DNA from: Ruminococcaceae bacterium UBA4958
GTDB lineage: Bacteria > Bacillota > Clostridia > Oscillospirales > Acutalibacteraceae
Direction of reading: 5' to 3'
Length of the DNA: 10,367 bases
Assembly: GCA_002397355.1 (NCBI GenBank)
Contig: DHAI01000112.1
Coordinates: 24,014 to 34,380 of the forward strand
The notes below the pieces were generated by a model. That model ran no database searches. It was given only the letters and a program-made list of their open reading frames with translations, and had not been told where the DNA came from. Both the position numbers and the translations under genes were made by a program. Shown here one piece after another: positions 1-8,800 of the stretch; position 1 is the stretch's first letter, and every line of letters begins with the position of its first letter.

Positions 1-2330
1 CTCTCGTTGGATTTTGCCGCCGCGAGCATCTGCTCTTTCGGGCAATCGAACGGCACTGACAGGCGGGCACGGACTTTTCCGTTGACCTGCACCGCGATCT
101 CAACGGTCGAATCGACACATTTGGCCGCGTCGTAAACCGGCCACCGCTGCTGGCAGGCCATGCCCTCCCCCAGCTTCTGCGCATTCCAGACTTCTTCGCA
201 GACATGCGGTGCGAACAGATTGAGCAGAAGAGTGAAGGTCCGCAGTTCGCCGCGGGTGATGCTGCCCGCCGCGGAAATATCGTTCATCAGGGACATCAGC
301 GCCGCGATGGCCGTGTTGAACTTGAGGTTCTCCACATCCTCGCCGACCTTTTTGATCGCCTTGTTGAACGGAGTTTCCATCTCCCCGCGGATGACGTCTC
401 CGTCGCGAAGAATGTCCTGCAGGCCCCAATAACGCTCCAGAAAGCGCCGGCATCCCCGGATGCCGTTTGTGCTCCACGGAGCCGCCTTTTCGAAATCGCC
501 GATGAACATCTCATACAGACGGAGCGTATCGGCGCCGTATTCGTTCACGATGTCGTCCGGATTAACCACATTGCCGCGCGACTTGCTCATTTTCTCGCCG
601 TTTTCACCGAGGATCATACCGTGGCTCGTGCGTTTGGCGTAGGGCTCCGGCGTGGGAACTTCGCCGATGTCGTACAGGAATTTATGCCAGAAACGGCTGT
701 AAAGCAGATGAAGCGTGGTATGCTCCATGCCGCCGTTGTACCAGTCCACCGGCAGCCAGTATTTCATGGCTTCTTTTCCGGCAAAGCGCTCGCCGTTGTG
801 CGGATCCGTGTAGCGCAGAAAATACCACGAAGAACCCGCCCACTGCGGCATGGTGTCCGTTTCCCTCTTGGCGGGGCCGCCGCAATGCGGGCAGGTGGTG
901 TTTACCCAGTCCGTCATGTGGGCGAGCGGGGACTCGCCGTTGTCCGTCGGTTCATAGGATTTCACGTTCGGCAGGCGGAGCGGAAGCTCGCTCTCCGGAA
1001 CGGCGACATAGCCGCATTTCGGGCAGATCACGATCGGGATCGGCTCGCCCCAATAGCGCTGGCGCGAGAAAACCCAGTCGCGAAGCTTGAAGTTGACTTT
1101 CGGGCGGCCGACGCCCTTCTCCTCCAGATATCCGATGATCTTCTTTTTTGCGTCTTCAACGGAAAGCCCGTCCAGGATCCCGGAATTTACCATAACGCCC
1201 GTCGCGCAGTCGGTGTATGCTTCTTTTTGTACGTCCCCGCCTTCGACGACTTCGACGATCGGCAGACCGAATTTTTTCGCGAAGTCCCAGTCGCGGGTGT
1301 CGTGGGCAGGAACGGCCATGATCGCTCCGGTCCCGTAGGACATGAGGACGTAGTCGGAAAGGAAAATCGGAATTTCTTTTCCGGTAACCGGATTGATCCC
1401 GTCGACTCCTTCCAGGCGTACACCCGTCTTTTCCTTGGCAAGCTCGGTGCGCTCGAAATCTGACTTTTTCGCCGCTTCCGCCCGGTACGCGCGGACTTCA
1501 TCCTTATTTCTGATTTTTTCCGCCCACTTTTTCAGACAGGGATGCTCCGGGGAAAGCACCATATAGGTCGCGCCGTACAGTGTGTCGGGACGCGTGGTGT
1601 AAACGGTCAGCTTGTCCCCCGCCGTAGTGCCGAAGTCCACCTCGGCGCCGGTGGAACGGCCGATCCAGTTTTTCTGCTGCACCTTGACGCGCTCCGGATA
1701 ATCCACAAGATCCAGGTCGTCGATCAGACGCTGCGCGTAGTCCGTAATCTTCAACATCCATTGCGATTTTACCCTGCGCACGACCTGGCTGCCGCAGCGC
1801 TCGCAGACACCGTTGACGACCTCTTCGTTCGCAAGCACGCACTTGCAGGAAGTACACCAGTTGACGGCCATTTCCTTCTTGTACGCGAGCCCGTGCTTGA
1901 AAAGCTGCAGAAAGATCCACTGCGTCCATTTGTAATAATCCGGGTCCGTCGTGTTGATCTCGCGCGACCAGTCGAAAGACAGACCGATGGATTGAAGCTG
2001 TTGCTTGAAGCGCGCCACATTCTGCTTCGTCACGATGGAAGGGTGCACATGGTTTTTAATCGCGTAGTTTTCGCTCGGCAGGCCGAACGCATCCCAACCG
2101 ATCGGGTACAGCACGTTGTAACCCTGCATCCGGCGTTTGCGCGCGATGATGTCCATGGCCGTGTAGGAACGCGGATGCCCTACGTGGAGCCCCTGCCCGG
2201 AGGGGTATGGGAACTCGATCAGCGCGTAGTATTTCGGCTTGGAGGAGTCGTTGGAGGCATGAAAAACGCCGGACTGCTCCCACCGCTTCTGCCATTTCTT
2301 TTCAATCGCTTTCGGATCGTATGTCGTCAT
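1..2330 (-). CDS. leuS: Leucyl-tRNA synthetase, 3' partial
   Basis: Class I aminoacyl-tRNA synthetase charging tRNA-Leu with leucine, with an editing domain that clears mischarged products. The window shows 776 codons with no stop or frameshift; bacterial LeuRS is about 800-860 residues, so only the extreme C-terminus is missing. HVGH (HIGH motif) is at 49-52. A zinc-type module has Cys 159, 162, 176 and 179. The CP1 editing domain carries TTRPDT at 245-250 and HDTRD at 343-347, with the aspartate needed for amino acid recognition. A second zinc-type set is CPKC (436-439) and CPHC (480-483), followed by WAGSSWYF from 497. KMSKS is at 580-584, and the anticodon-binding helical domain follows ([15 protein letters not shown]). 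The visible end, [14 protein letters not shown], opens the C-terminal domain. The ATG at 2330 has AGGAG ten bases upstream. Both active sites look intact. The 56-base leader is too short for a T-box. Confidence 0.98.
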   Translation of the reverse strand, partial: MTTYDPKAIEKKWQKRWEQSGVFHASNDSSKPKYYALIEFPYPSGQGLHVGHPRSYTAMDIIARKRRMQGYNVLYPIGWDAFGLPSENYAIKNHVHPSIVTKQNVARFKQQLQSIGLSFDWSREINTTDPDYYKWTQWIFLQLFKHGLAYKKEMAVNWCTSCKCVLANEEVVNGVCERCGSQVVRRVKSQWMLKITDYAQRLIDDLDLVDYPERVKVQQKNWIGRSTGAEVDFGTTAGDKLTVYTTRPDTLYGATYMVLSPEHPCLKKWAEKIRNKDEVRAYRAEAAKKSDFERTELAKEKTGVRLEGVDGINPVTGKEIPIFLSDYVLMSYGTGAIMAVPAHDTRDWDFAKKFGLPIVEVVEGGDVQKEAYTDCATGVMVNSGILDGLSVEDAKKKIIGYLEEKGVGRPKVNFKLRDWVFSRQRYWGEPIPIVICPKCGYVAVPESELPLRLPNVKSYEPTDNGESPLAHMTDWVNTTCPHCGGPAKRETDTMPQWAGSSWYFLRYTDPHNGERFAGKEAMKYWLPVDWYNGGMEHTTLHLLYSRFWHKFLYDIGEVPTPEPYAKRTSHGMILGENGEKMSKSRGNVVNPDDIVNEYGADTLRLYEMFIGDFEKAAPWSTNGIRGCRRFLERYWGLQDILRDGDVIRGEMETPFNKAIKKVGEDVENLKFNTAIAALMSLMNDISAAGSITRGELRTFTLLLNLFAPHVCEEVWNAQKLGEGMACQQRWPVYDAAKCVDSTVEIAVQVNGKVRARLSVPFDCPKEQMLAAAKSNE

Positions 2331-2367
2331 ATTCTGTTCGCTCCTATTTTGGGAATCTGAATCGGCG

Positions 2368-2383
2368 CGCCGGAAAACCGGCG
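2368..2383 (-). other. Small GC hairpin in the rsfS-leuS spacer
   Basis: CGCCGG, a TTTT loop and CCGGCG form a perfect 6-bp stem on the transcribed strand, 3 bases after the rsfS stop and 37 bases before the leuS ATG. No U tract follows, so it is not a convincing intrinsic terminator. The right arm overlaps a 10-base palindrome, CGGCGCGCCG at 2363-2372. It may mark an mRNA processing or stability element, or be chance in GC-rich DNA. Confidence 0.5.
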
Positions 2384-2386
2384 AAA

Positions 2387-2740
2387 TCATTTCGGGACAT
2401 CGGAAAGGCCGACGTTCTTTCCGTCGCTCCACAGGCGGTCCAGGTCGTAGTAGGCGCGCGCATCCGCCGTGAACATGTGGACGACCACGCTGCCGTAGTC
2501 CAGCAGGACCCAGGTGTTCGAGCGGTAGCCCTCCTTATGGATCGGCTGCGTGCCGAGCCGGCCGAGCTTAAACTCCACTTCGTCCGCCAACGCCCTCACA
2601 TGGGTGCTGCTTGTGCCTGTGGCAATGACAAAGTAATCGGCTAAAACGGAAATATCCGCTATTCTGATCACTTTCAGGTCGGCGGCCTTCTTTTCGTCCA
2701 GAATCCGTGCGGCCTGTTCGGCAAGTTCCAGCGACGTCAT
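2387..2740 (-). CDS. rsfS: Ribosomal silencing factor RsfS
   Basis: Binds ribosomal protein L14 (uL14) on the 50S subunit and blocks joining with the 30S, damping translation in starved or stationary cells. The protein has 117 residues. The family core is clear: a helix with [14 protein letters not shown] at 15-28, then [19 protein letters not shown] at 35-53, and [21 protein letters not shown] at 70-90 followed by YYDLDRLW at 97-104. These correspond to the conserved surface contacting L14. The ATG at 2740 is chosen because AGGAAGG lies nine bases upstream. A TTG at 2746 would add two residues and cannot be excluded, since GAGG is seven bases before it. It starts 16 bases after yqeK, as in the B. 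subtilis yqeK-yqeL order. A 56-base spacer with a hairpin separates it from leuS. Confidence 0.95.
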   Translation of the reverse strand: MTSLELAEQAARILDEKKAADLKVIRIADISVLADYFVIATGTSSTHVRALADEVEFKLGRLGTQPIHKEGYRSNTWVLLDYGSVVVHMFTADARAYYDLDRLWSDGKNVGLSDVPK

Positions 2741-2756
2741 TCGCAACTACCTTCCT

Positions 2757-3341
2757 CTAATCTTTAATTTTGTTTTTTTCGCACAGGAGGGCCGTCTGGT
2801 TATAGGCGGCGATCATGTCCGGATGGATCGGCTTCCTGCCCTGGGCAAGCTCCGAGATGGTGAAGGAAAATCCCTCCATCATCGCGTCCTCCAGGCTGAC
2901 GCGGACGGCACGGCGCAGGTTTTCCACGCCGGGATAGTCGCGGTCGGCGGAAACGAAGTCCGCGATAAAAAGGATTTTGTCCAGCAGCGTCATGTCTTGC
3001 CGCCCGGTGGTATGGTAGCGCACCGCGGAAAGGATCTCCGGATCGCTGATCTTGAGTTCGTTTTTCAGATAGGCCTCTCCGAGCATCGCATGCCAGAGCT
3101 TCGGCGCGGCCCGCTCCACATCCGTCAGCCGGATTCCATAGAGCTCCATGCGGGCAAGCTGCTCTTGCTGCGGGAGGTCTTTCATGATGTCGTGCAGGAT
3201 GCCGGCGATCTCCGCTTTCCGGGAATCCGCGCCGTATTGCAGGGCCAGTTCTTTCGCAGCCTTCGCCACACAAATGGAATGGTGGTAGCGCTTTTCGCTC
3301 AGAAGAGGGCGGATGATTCCCGCGTATTTTTCATATGCCAT
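2757..3341 (-). CDS. yqeK: YqeK-type HD-domain Ap4A hydrolase
   Basis: HD-superfamily metal-dependent phosphohydrolase of 194 residues. Members of the YqeK family cleave diadenosine tetraphosphate symmetrically to two ADP, removing an alarmone-like by-product of aminoacyl-tRNA synthetases. The metal ligands expected of the fold are visible: H21 (in YHHSICVAKAA), the H50-D51 pair (GILHDIMKD), H84 (LWHAMLGEAYL), H110 (AVRYHTTG) and D128 (LFIADFVSADRDYPGV). The DKILFIADF...DRDYPGV block is characteristic of YqeK. The frame runs 47 codons further upstream inside nadD, but that part is shadow sequence. The ATG at 3341 has GGAGG nine bases upstream and overlaps the nadD end by 11 bases, which points to coupled translation. 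Linkage to nadD is so tight in Firmicutes that some species carry nadD-yqeK fusions. Activity on Ap4A is inferred from the family. Confidence 0.94.
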   Translation of the reverse strand: MAYEKYAGIIRPLLSEKRYHHSICVAKAAKELALQYGADSRKAEIAGILHDIMKDLPQQEQLARMELYGIRLTDVERAAPKLWHAMLGEAYLKNELKISDPEILSAVRYHTTGRQDMTLLDKILFIADFVSADRDYPGVENLRRAVRVSLEDAMMEGFSFTISELAQGRKPIHPDMIAAYNQTALLCEKNKIKD

Positions 3342-3948
3342 TTCCCATTTCCTCCAGATACAGTTTCTTTTCCCGGATATAGCGCTCCACCGGCGCGGGC
3401 ACAAGGTCGGAAATGCTTTTTCCCTTGCGCACTGCCTCGCGGACCATGGTGGAGGAAACCGGAAGATAATGGAAATCCGCAAGGTACGTTTTCGCGCCCA
3501 GCTTTTGCAGCTTCGCCGCGCACCGCCGCAGCGCGTCGCGTCCGCCCCGGCTGCGCGGCGAGGCGCAGACGGTAGCCAGCGAAAAAATCGTCTGCGGTTC
3601 TTTCCAATCCGCCAGGGTGACGAACATATCCTCTCCGGTAATCAGGAAGAGTTCGGAATCCGGACACAGCTTTTTCAGTTCCCGAAGGGTGACGGCCGTG
3701 TAGCTTGGCCCTCCGCGCCGGATTTCCATGTCGCTCACCTCAAAGCCTTCGCGCCCGCAGGCCGCGCGGCACATCGCGAGGCGGTCCGCGGCGGGGGCGA
3801 GGTCCGGCGCCGCCTTGTGCGGCGGGGAATTCGTGGGGATCACAAGCAGGCGGTCGATATGCAGAGCCTTTGCGAAGCTCTTCGCCAAATGGATGTGACC
3901 GTTGTGAATCGGATTGAAGGTTCCTCCGAAAACGGCGATTCTTTCCAT
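3331..3948 (-). CDS. nadD: Nicotinate-nucleotide adenylyltransferase NadD
   Basis: Transfers AMP from ATP to nicotinate mononucleotide, giving nicotinic acid adenine dinucleotide (deamido-NAD), the step before NAD synthetase. It is shared by the de novo and salvage routes and acts in the cytoplasm. The protein has 205 residues, typical for the family. The nucleotidyltransferase motif GGTFNPIHNGH is at 8-18, with the two catalytic-site histidines at 15 and 18. PTNSPPHK at 38-45, SYT at 82-84 and the substrate-side tryptophan W115 follow. The second ATP-binding motif SSTMVR is at 165-170, and the C-terminal helix VERYIREKKLY is standard. The ATG at 3948 is the first in frame and is preceded by a moderate GGGTGAG site. 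The end overlaps the next gene, yqeK, by 11 bases. PanC and CoaD share the HxGH motif but differ in the remaining pattern, so NadD is a firm call. Confidence 0.97.
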   Translation of the reverse strand: MERIAVFGGTFNPIHNGHIHLAKSFAKALHIDRLLVIPTNSPPHKAAPDLAPAADRLAMCRAACGREGFEVSDMEIRRGGPSYTAVTLRELKKLCPDSELFLITGEDMFVTLADWKEPQTIFSLATVCASPRSRGGRDALRRCAAKLQKLGAKTYLADFHYLPVSSTMVREAVRKGKSISDLVPAPVERYIREKKLYLEEMGNGI

Positions 3949-3994
3949 GGCTTCTCACCCGCCCACGGACGTCGATTTTATTTTATTACTTTTT
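3949..3994 (-). other. A-rich spacer between yhbY and nadD
   Basis: This 46-base gap is the only clearly AT-rich patch in an otherwise GC-rich window. On the transcribed strand it begins with a run of A and TAATAAAATAAAAT-like sequence, then returns to GC-rich sequence ending in GGGTGAG five bases before the nadD ATG. TAAAAT at 3980-3975 resembles a -10 box, but I find no good -35 hexamer at 16-18 bases. It may be an unstructured leader aiding nadD translation or a weak internal promoter; neither is proven. Confidence 0.4.
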
Positions 3995-4291
3995 TCACTT
4001 TTTGGGAAGAACAATTTTCGGCTCCTTTTCGTTCCTGCGATACAAAACGAACCGCGATCCGATCACCTGCACCGTGTCCGCACCCGTTCCCCCGGCGATG
4101 CGGTCGGCGGCTTCGCGCGGCGTAACGGGCGACGTTTCAAGCACGCTGCCCTTGATCAACTCGCGCGCCGCCAGGGCGTCGTCGGCCTGTTTGAGGATAT
4201 TGGCGTCGATCCCGCCCTTGCCGACGATCAGGATGGAATCCAGGCCGTTCGCCAGGGAACGCAGGTAGGCGCGCTGTTTGCCGTTCAACAT
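3995..4291 (-). CDS. yhbY: YhbY-family CRM-domain RNA-binding protein
   Basis: Single CRM-domain protein of 98 residues (E. coli YhbY, B. subtilis YqeI). Members associate with the large ribosomal subunit or its precursors and are thought to help its assembly. The start MLNGKQRAYLRSLA is a near match to the family consensus. The GKGG loop at 24-27 is the hallmark RNA-contacting motif, followed by a helix with ARELIKGSVLE (42-52) and the strand VQVIGSRFVLYR at 75-86. The tail (EKEPKIVLPKK) is short and basic, as is common in Firmicutes. The ATG overlaps the end of rdgB by 7 bases and has GGGGGAG seven bases upstream, within the rdgB coding sequence. The order yhbY-nadD-yqeK-rsfS is the same as in B. 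subtilis. The family is secure; the precise role in ribosome assembly is family knowledge, not visible here. Confidence 0.95.
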   Translation of the reverse strand: MLNGKQRAYLRSLANGLDSILIVGKGGIDANILKQADDALAARELIKGSVLETSPVTPREAADRIAGGTGADTVQVIGSRFVLYRRNEKEPKIVLPKK

Positions 4292-4875
4292 GATAAGACT
4301 CCCCCATACCGCTTTATTTTTTCCGCAAAGGCGCGAAGCGCCCTGCCCCGATGGCTGATTTTGTCTTTTTCCTCCCCGGTCAGTTCGGCGAACGTCTTCC
4401 CCCCGCCGACAAGAAAGAGGGGATCATAGCCGAACCCCCCGCCGCCGCGCGGCGCGAAAGCGATGGAACCCGCGCATTCCGCCTGCGCCGTGACGGTGTC
4501 GCCGTTCGGAAAGACACAGCAGATGGCGCAGACGAATTTCGCCGCGCGCCTTCCGGCGGGAACATCCTGCATCGCGCACAGGAGCTTGGCGTTGCGTTCC
4601 ACGCTGGTCGCGCCCTCTCCGGCGTAACGGGCGGAGAAAATGCCCGGCGCGCCGTTCAGCGCGTCCACCGCGAGGCCGGAGTCGTCTGCGACGGCCGGTT
4701 TCCCCGTTTCGCGGCAGGCGGAGGACGCTTTCAGAAAAGCGTTTTCCGCGAAAGTTTCCCCCGTTTCCTCCACCTCGGGCAAGCTGGCGGAACAGACGCT
4801 GATTCCAAGGGGCCTGAGGATCCGCCCGAATTCTTTGATTTTATTGGGATTGTGCGTGCCGATTACGAATTCCAT
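4285..4875 (-). CDS. rdgB: XTP/dITP diphosphatase (Ham1/RdgB family)
   Basis: Hydrolyses non-canonical purine nucleotides (dITP, ITP, XTP) to the monophosphate and pyrophosphate, keeping deaminated purines out of DNA and RNA. From the ATG at 4875 the protein has 196 residues, the usual size. Family motifs are all present: THNPNK at 7-12 (phosphate-binding N-terminus), ETGETFAENA at 37-46, DDSGL at 64-68 with the metal-binding and catalytic acids, GIFSARYAG at 79-86, GFGYDPLF at 147-154 and SHRGRAL at 174-180, which contacts the base. A GTG nine bases upstream would add three residues and overlap the ftsY stop, but it shares a base with the ribosome binding site and adds nothing typical of the family. 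The last 7 bases overlap the start of yhbY, which suggests translational coupling. It lies between the smc-ftsY and yhbY-nadD blocks. Confidence 0.96.
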   Translation of the reverse strand: MEFVIGTHNPNKIKEFGRILRPLGISVCSASLPEVEETGETFAENAFLKASSACRETGKPAVADDSGLAVDALNGAPGIFSARYAGEGATSVERNAKLLCAMQDVPAGRRAAKFVCAICCVFPNGDTVTAQAECAGSIAFAPRGGGGFGYDPLFLVGGGKTFAELTGEEKDKISHRGRALRAFAEKIKRYGGVLSC

Positions 4876-4880
4876 CCGTT

Positions 4881-5798
4881 TCACCCTCCGTTTGCGGGGA
4901 AAAGCGCTTCCGCAAAAGCGTCGGCGTCGAACGGCTGCAGGTCGTCCAGCTGCTCGCCGACGCCGATAAACTTAACGGGCAGACCGAGCTCCTCGCGAAT
5001 CGCCAGGACAACGCCGCCGTGCGAGGTTCCGTCCAGCTTCGTCAGAACGATGCCGGTAATATCCGCCGCGGCCTTGAACTCCCGCGCCTGGCTGATCGCG
5101 TTCTGCCCCGTGGCGGCGTCCAGCACCAGAAGGACCTCGCGGTCGGCCTGCGGCGCTTCCCTTTCCACCACGCGGTTGATTTTTGCCAGCTCCTCCATCA
5201 GGTTCTTTTTGTTGTGCATGCGGCCGGCCGTGTCGCAGATGACTACGTCGGCGCCGCGGGACTTGGCTGCCGCGATGGCGTCGAACGCCACGGCGGCAGG
5301 GTCGCTGCCCTGCGGCTGACTGACGATCTCCGCGCCGGCGCGCTTCGCCCAGATGTCAAGCTGCTCCACGGCCGCCGCACGGAACGTGTCCGCTGCGCCG
5401 AGGATCACTTTCTTGCCTTGTTTTTCGAGCATGGCAGCGATCTTGCCGATTGTCGTCGTCTTGCCGACGCCGTTCACGCCGACCACAAGGATGACGGACG
5501 GCTTCGTCCCGAGCTTCAGCTCCGAGTCCCCGCGCAGCATCTCGGCCACAAGCTCGCGCAGCATCCCCTCGATTTTTCCGGGTTCGGTCACACCGCGCTC
5601 CTTCGCCCGTTTGCGCAGTTCCGTGCAGATGCGTTCCGCGGTGGGCACGCCCACGTCGCTCATGACGAGAATTTCCTCCAGTTCCTCGAAAAGGTCCTCG
5701 TCGATCCTGGTAAACGAATGCAGCATGGACGTCATGGATTTGCTCATGCTCTCCCGCGTCTTTTTCAGGCCAGCCTTCATCTTGGAAAAAAGTCCCAT
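4881..5798 (-). CDS. ftsY: Signal recognition particle receptor FtsY
   Basis: SRP receptor GTPase. It pairs with Ffh-SRP at the inner face of the membrane and delivers ribosomes making membrane proteins to SecYEG; both GTPases hydrolyse GTP in the complex. The protein has 305 residues. It starts with the amphipathic MGLFSKMKAGLKKTR stretch typical of membrane-binding FtsY N-termini, followed by the N domain (about 25-95) and the G domain. Visible motifs are GVNGVGKT (G1, 107-114), DTFRA (137-141), DTAGR (G3, 189-193), TKLDG (G4, 253-257) and the closing GVGEQLDDLQPFD (279-291). The acidic A domain of Escherichia coli FtsY is absent, as is normal in Gram-positives. The frame extends 19 codons further upstream across the end of smc, but the ATG at 5798 has GGGAG seven bases upstream and matches the family start. 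The smc-ftsY pairing is conserved in Firmicutes and suggests cotranscription. Ffh itself is excluded by the short length and lack of an M domain. Confidence 0.97.
   Translation of the reverse strand: MGLFSKMKAGLKKTRESMSKSMTSMLHSFTRIDEDLFEELEEILVMSDVGVPTAERICTELRKRAKERGVTEPGKIEGMLRELVAEMLRGDSELKLGTKPSVILVVGVNGVGKTTTIGKIAAMLEKQGKKVILGAADTFRAAAVEQLDIWAKRAGAEIVSQPQGSDPAAVAFDAIAAAKSRGADVVICDTAGRMHNKKNLMEELAKINRVVEREAPQADREVLLVLDAATGQNAISQAREFKAAADITGIVLTKLDGTSHGGVVLAIREELGLPVKFIGVGEQLDDLQPFDADAFAEALFPANGG
4884..4889 (-). promoter_or_regulatory. Ribosome binding site deciding the rdgB start
   Basis: GGAGGG on the minus strand sits directly before the TGA stop of ftsY. A GTG that would overlap the ftsY stop as GTGA shares a base with this site and could not use it. 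The ATG at 4875-4873 lies 8 bases downstream, a normal distance, so it is the likelier start of rdgB. Confidence 0.7.
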
Positions 5799-5817
5799 GA
5801 TATTGCTCCCTTCCGGT

Positions 5818-8800
5818 TCACCGCTTGATTCCGAGCTTCGCTTCCGCCTGGGCAACCGGCATTTCCAGCAGCTTGGAAACGCCCTCTTCCTGCATGGTCA
5901 CGCCGTAAAGGACATCCGCTTCCTCCATGCTGCCGCGCCGGTGCGTGATGACGATGAACTGCGTGTTTTTGTTCATCCTGCGCAGATAGGCTGCAAAGCG
6001 GTCGACGTTTACATCGTCCAAAGCCGCCTCGATTTCATCCAACACGCAAAAAGGAGGCGGACTGACTTTCATGATTGCAAAATAAAGCGCGATGGCGACG
6101 AGCGCTTTTTCCCCTCCCGAGAGCGCCTCCAGATGCGCCACGATCTTGCCCGGCGGCTGGACCGAGATCTCAATGCCGGAATTCAGCACGTCGCCCGGAT
6201 CGGTGAGAAAAATACGCCCTGTTCCACCGCCGAACAGGTCGCGGAACGTCTCGGCAAAATTGGCGCCGATCTGCTCGAACCGGGCGGCGAACAAATCTTT
6301 CATCTGGTGCGTCAGCGTCCCGATCATGCCGTTCAGCTCGTCGCGCGACTGCTCCACATCGGAGATCTGCGCCTTCATGAACTCATAGCGCCCGCTGACC
6401 TGTTTGTATTCCTCCACGGCGGCAACGTTGACCGAGCCCAGACCGCGGATTTCATTTTTTACGGCGGCAAGCCGCTTTTTCGCCTGGGGAATGTCACCGA
6501 TGCGCCCCGTCGCCTGCTCTTCGGCTTCCCGGCGCGTTAGCTCATATTCTTCCCACATCTGCGCAACGATACCATCGTATTCCTTTTGCAGATTCGCTTT
6601 TCGCTCTTCCAAAAGGGCGAGGTCGTGGCCGATTTTTTCCTTTTCCTCCGATTTTTCGCGTTCCTGGGCGCGCAGCCGCACCGACTGCTGCTCAAACTCC
6701 ATGCGCTTCGCGTTCGCCGCTTCAACCTCACCGCGGCTCTGCTCTGCCGTTTTGCGCAGCGAAGCCGCTTCCCGGTTCAGCGTCTCGATCCTGGCCCGCA
6801 GCGCGGATGTGGATCGCTCAGTTTGCCGGATCTCTTCCTTCAGGGTCTCGATCTTCTCCGAGTGGCTCCGGCCGCGCTCGAGTGCGTCGCGGATCGAGGT
6901 TTCCAGCGCCTGCGCGTCTTTCCGGGCGGCGAGGCGGCTCAGCTCGAGCCGGCGCATTTCCTCCGCGATTTCGCCGCACCGTTGATCCAGTTCCTCGCGG
7001 TTTCCGCTGATTTTCGCAAGCTCCTCTTTCTGCCGCTCGATCGTGCTGGAAAACCCCTCGGCTTTTTTCCTTGCGGCGGCTTTTGCCTGTTCCTGGGCTT
7101 CGAGGCGCCCGGCGGCGGCGGCGAGCTCTTTTTCGAGCGCTTCGGCGTCCTTCTCCGCCGTGCGGATATCCGCCTGTGCGCGGCTGTGCTCCGCATCCAG
7201 ACGGACGCGGTCTTCCTGCACGGAAGAAAGCTCCCCGCGCGCGCCGGTAAGCTGCGCTTCGGCCTCCGACACTTCCCCCGCCGCCGCTTTCAGCGCCGAG
7301 GCCGCGGCGTCCGCTTTCTGCTGCAGGGCCCGCGCGCCTTTTTTGATCTTTTCGATCTCCGTCGCGCGGCTCAAAAGGCCGGAATTGCGCGCGAGGGAAC
7401 CGCCGGTGAACGATCCTCCCGCGTTCACGACCTGCCCATCCAGCGTCACGACACGGAAGCGGTAACCGAATCTTCCCGCTATGGCGGCGGCGCAGTCTAG
7501 GTCTTCCGCAATCGCGATCCGCCCCAGCAGGAAGCTCACCACGCCGCGGTATGTATCCTCGCAGGAACAAAGCTCGGAAGCGATCCCGACGAACCCCCGG
7601 CAGGACGGCAGCCCGCTTTCCTGCACCGTTCGCCCGCGGACGGTGGCAACCGGCAGAAATGTGGCGCGTCCTGAGTTGGAGCGCTTTAAGAAAGCGATTG
7701 CACGCTTTGCGTCCTGCTCCGTATCGACGACAATATCCTGCATGGCGGCGCCCAACGCCGTTTCCATCGCGACGGCATATTGCTCCGGCACTTCGATCAG
7801 GCGCGAAACGGGGCCGCGCACGCCCGTAATGGCTCCGCGCCCCGCTTCTTTCATGACCGCCTTCACGCTGCCGGAAAAGCCTTCGAGGTTCCGCTCCAGA
7901 TCCTCCAGCAGCTTCGCGCGGCGGAGCTGCTCCGAAAGATCGAGACGGAGCGCGTCGCTCCGCTGCTTCGCCGCCTCGCGCCTGGCGAGGCGCGCGTCCA
8001 AACGCATGCGATAGCCGTTGACCGCATTGGCAAGCGACCGGATTTTTTCGTCGGCGGCAGCGAGCTTTTTTTCGTATTCCTCAGCGGAACGCTCCAGCTC
8101 CTGCCGTCGGCTGCGCTTTTCCCCGACGTTTCCCCGCAGCGACTCCACGCGCAGTTTGATCTCCGAAATCGAGGAAACGGCGGCCGTCTCCGCGGTTTTC
8201 GCTTCCGCCGCCTGAGCGGTAAGCTCGGCAATACGGCGGGAGAAAGCGTCGATTTTCTCCGCCGATTCGCTTGCGCCGGTTTTCAGTTCCTCCAAATGGG
8301 CGGAACCGGCCGCAAAACCGGCGTCTTTTTCTTCGATCGACTTTCGCATTTCCGCAAGCCGGATCTCCTGCGCGGCCACTTTTTTCTTCAGGTCGTCCCC
8401 GGAAAGGCTGTTCTGTTCGATCTCTTGCCGGACGCGCGCGATATTCTCCGAATTATGGCGGATGTCGTTCTGCAGGACGGAGGCTTCGCCGTCTTTTTTG
8501 GCCGCGGCTTCCTCCATCGAAGAACAGTTCGTCCGGATCTCGTCCGCTTTCGCCGCGCATTCGTTCGCGCCCTGAAACGACCGCTCGATTTTGCCTTCCA
8601 ATTCGGCGATCGCGGATTCCACCGCGTCGTACTGATTTTTTTCGATGGAAATTTTATCCTCCTGCCCGCGCAGGACGCGGCCGGACTGGTCAAGCGTCGC
8701 AAGCCAGAGGCCGAGTTCCAGCTCTTTTTTCTCGCCGGAAAGGGCGAGGTACCGCTTCGCTTTTTCCGACTGCTCGCGGAGCGGCCCGATGCGGTTCTCC

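Noticed and set aside
204..1463. 419-codon open frame on the plus strand opposite leuS
   Set aside because: Antisense to an intact leuS frame with HIGH, KMSKS and editing motifs. Its length follows from GC-rich codon bias and it resembles no known protein.
1..2330. A broken leuS
   Set aside because: The minus-strand frame was translated continuously from 2330 to the left edge. It is open throughout with all catalytic and editing motifs; it is simply cut by the window end.
2368..2383. Intrinsic terminator between rsfS and leuS
   Set aside because: The stem is perfect but only 6 bp, and no U run follows on the transcribed strand, so termination is not supported.
5353..6540. Open plus-strand frame of 395 codons spanning the smc-ftsY junction
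   Set aside because: It is antisense to two conserved genes, its composition is Ser/Arg-rich shadow sequence, and it has no domain I can name.
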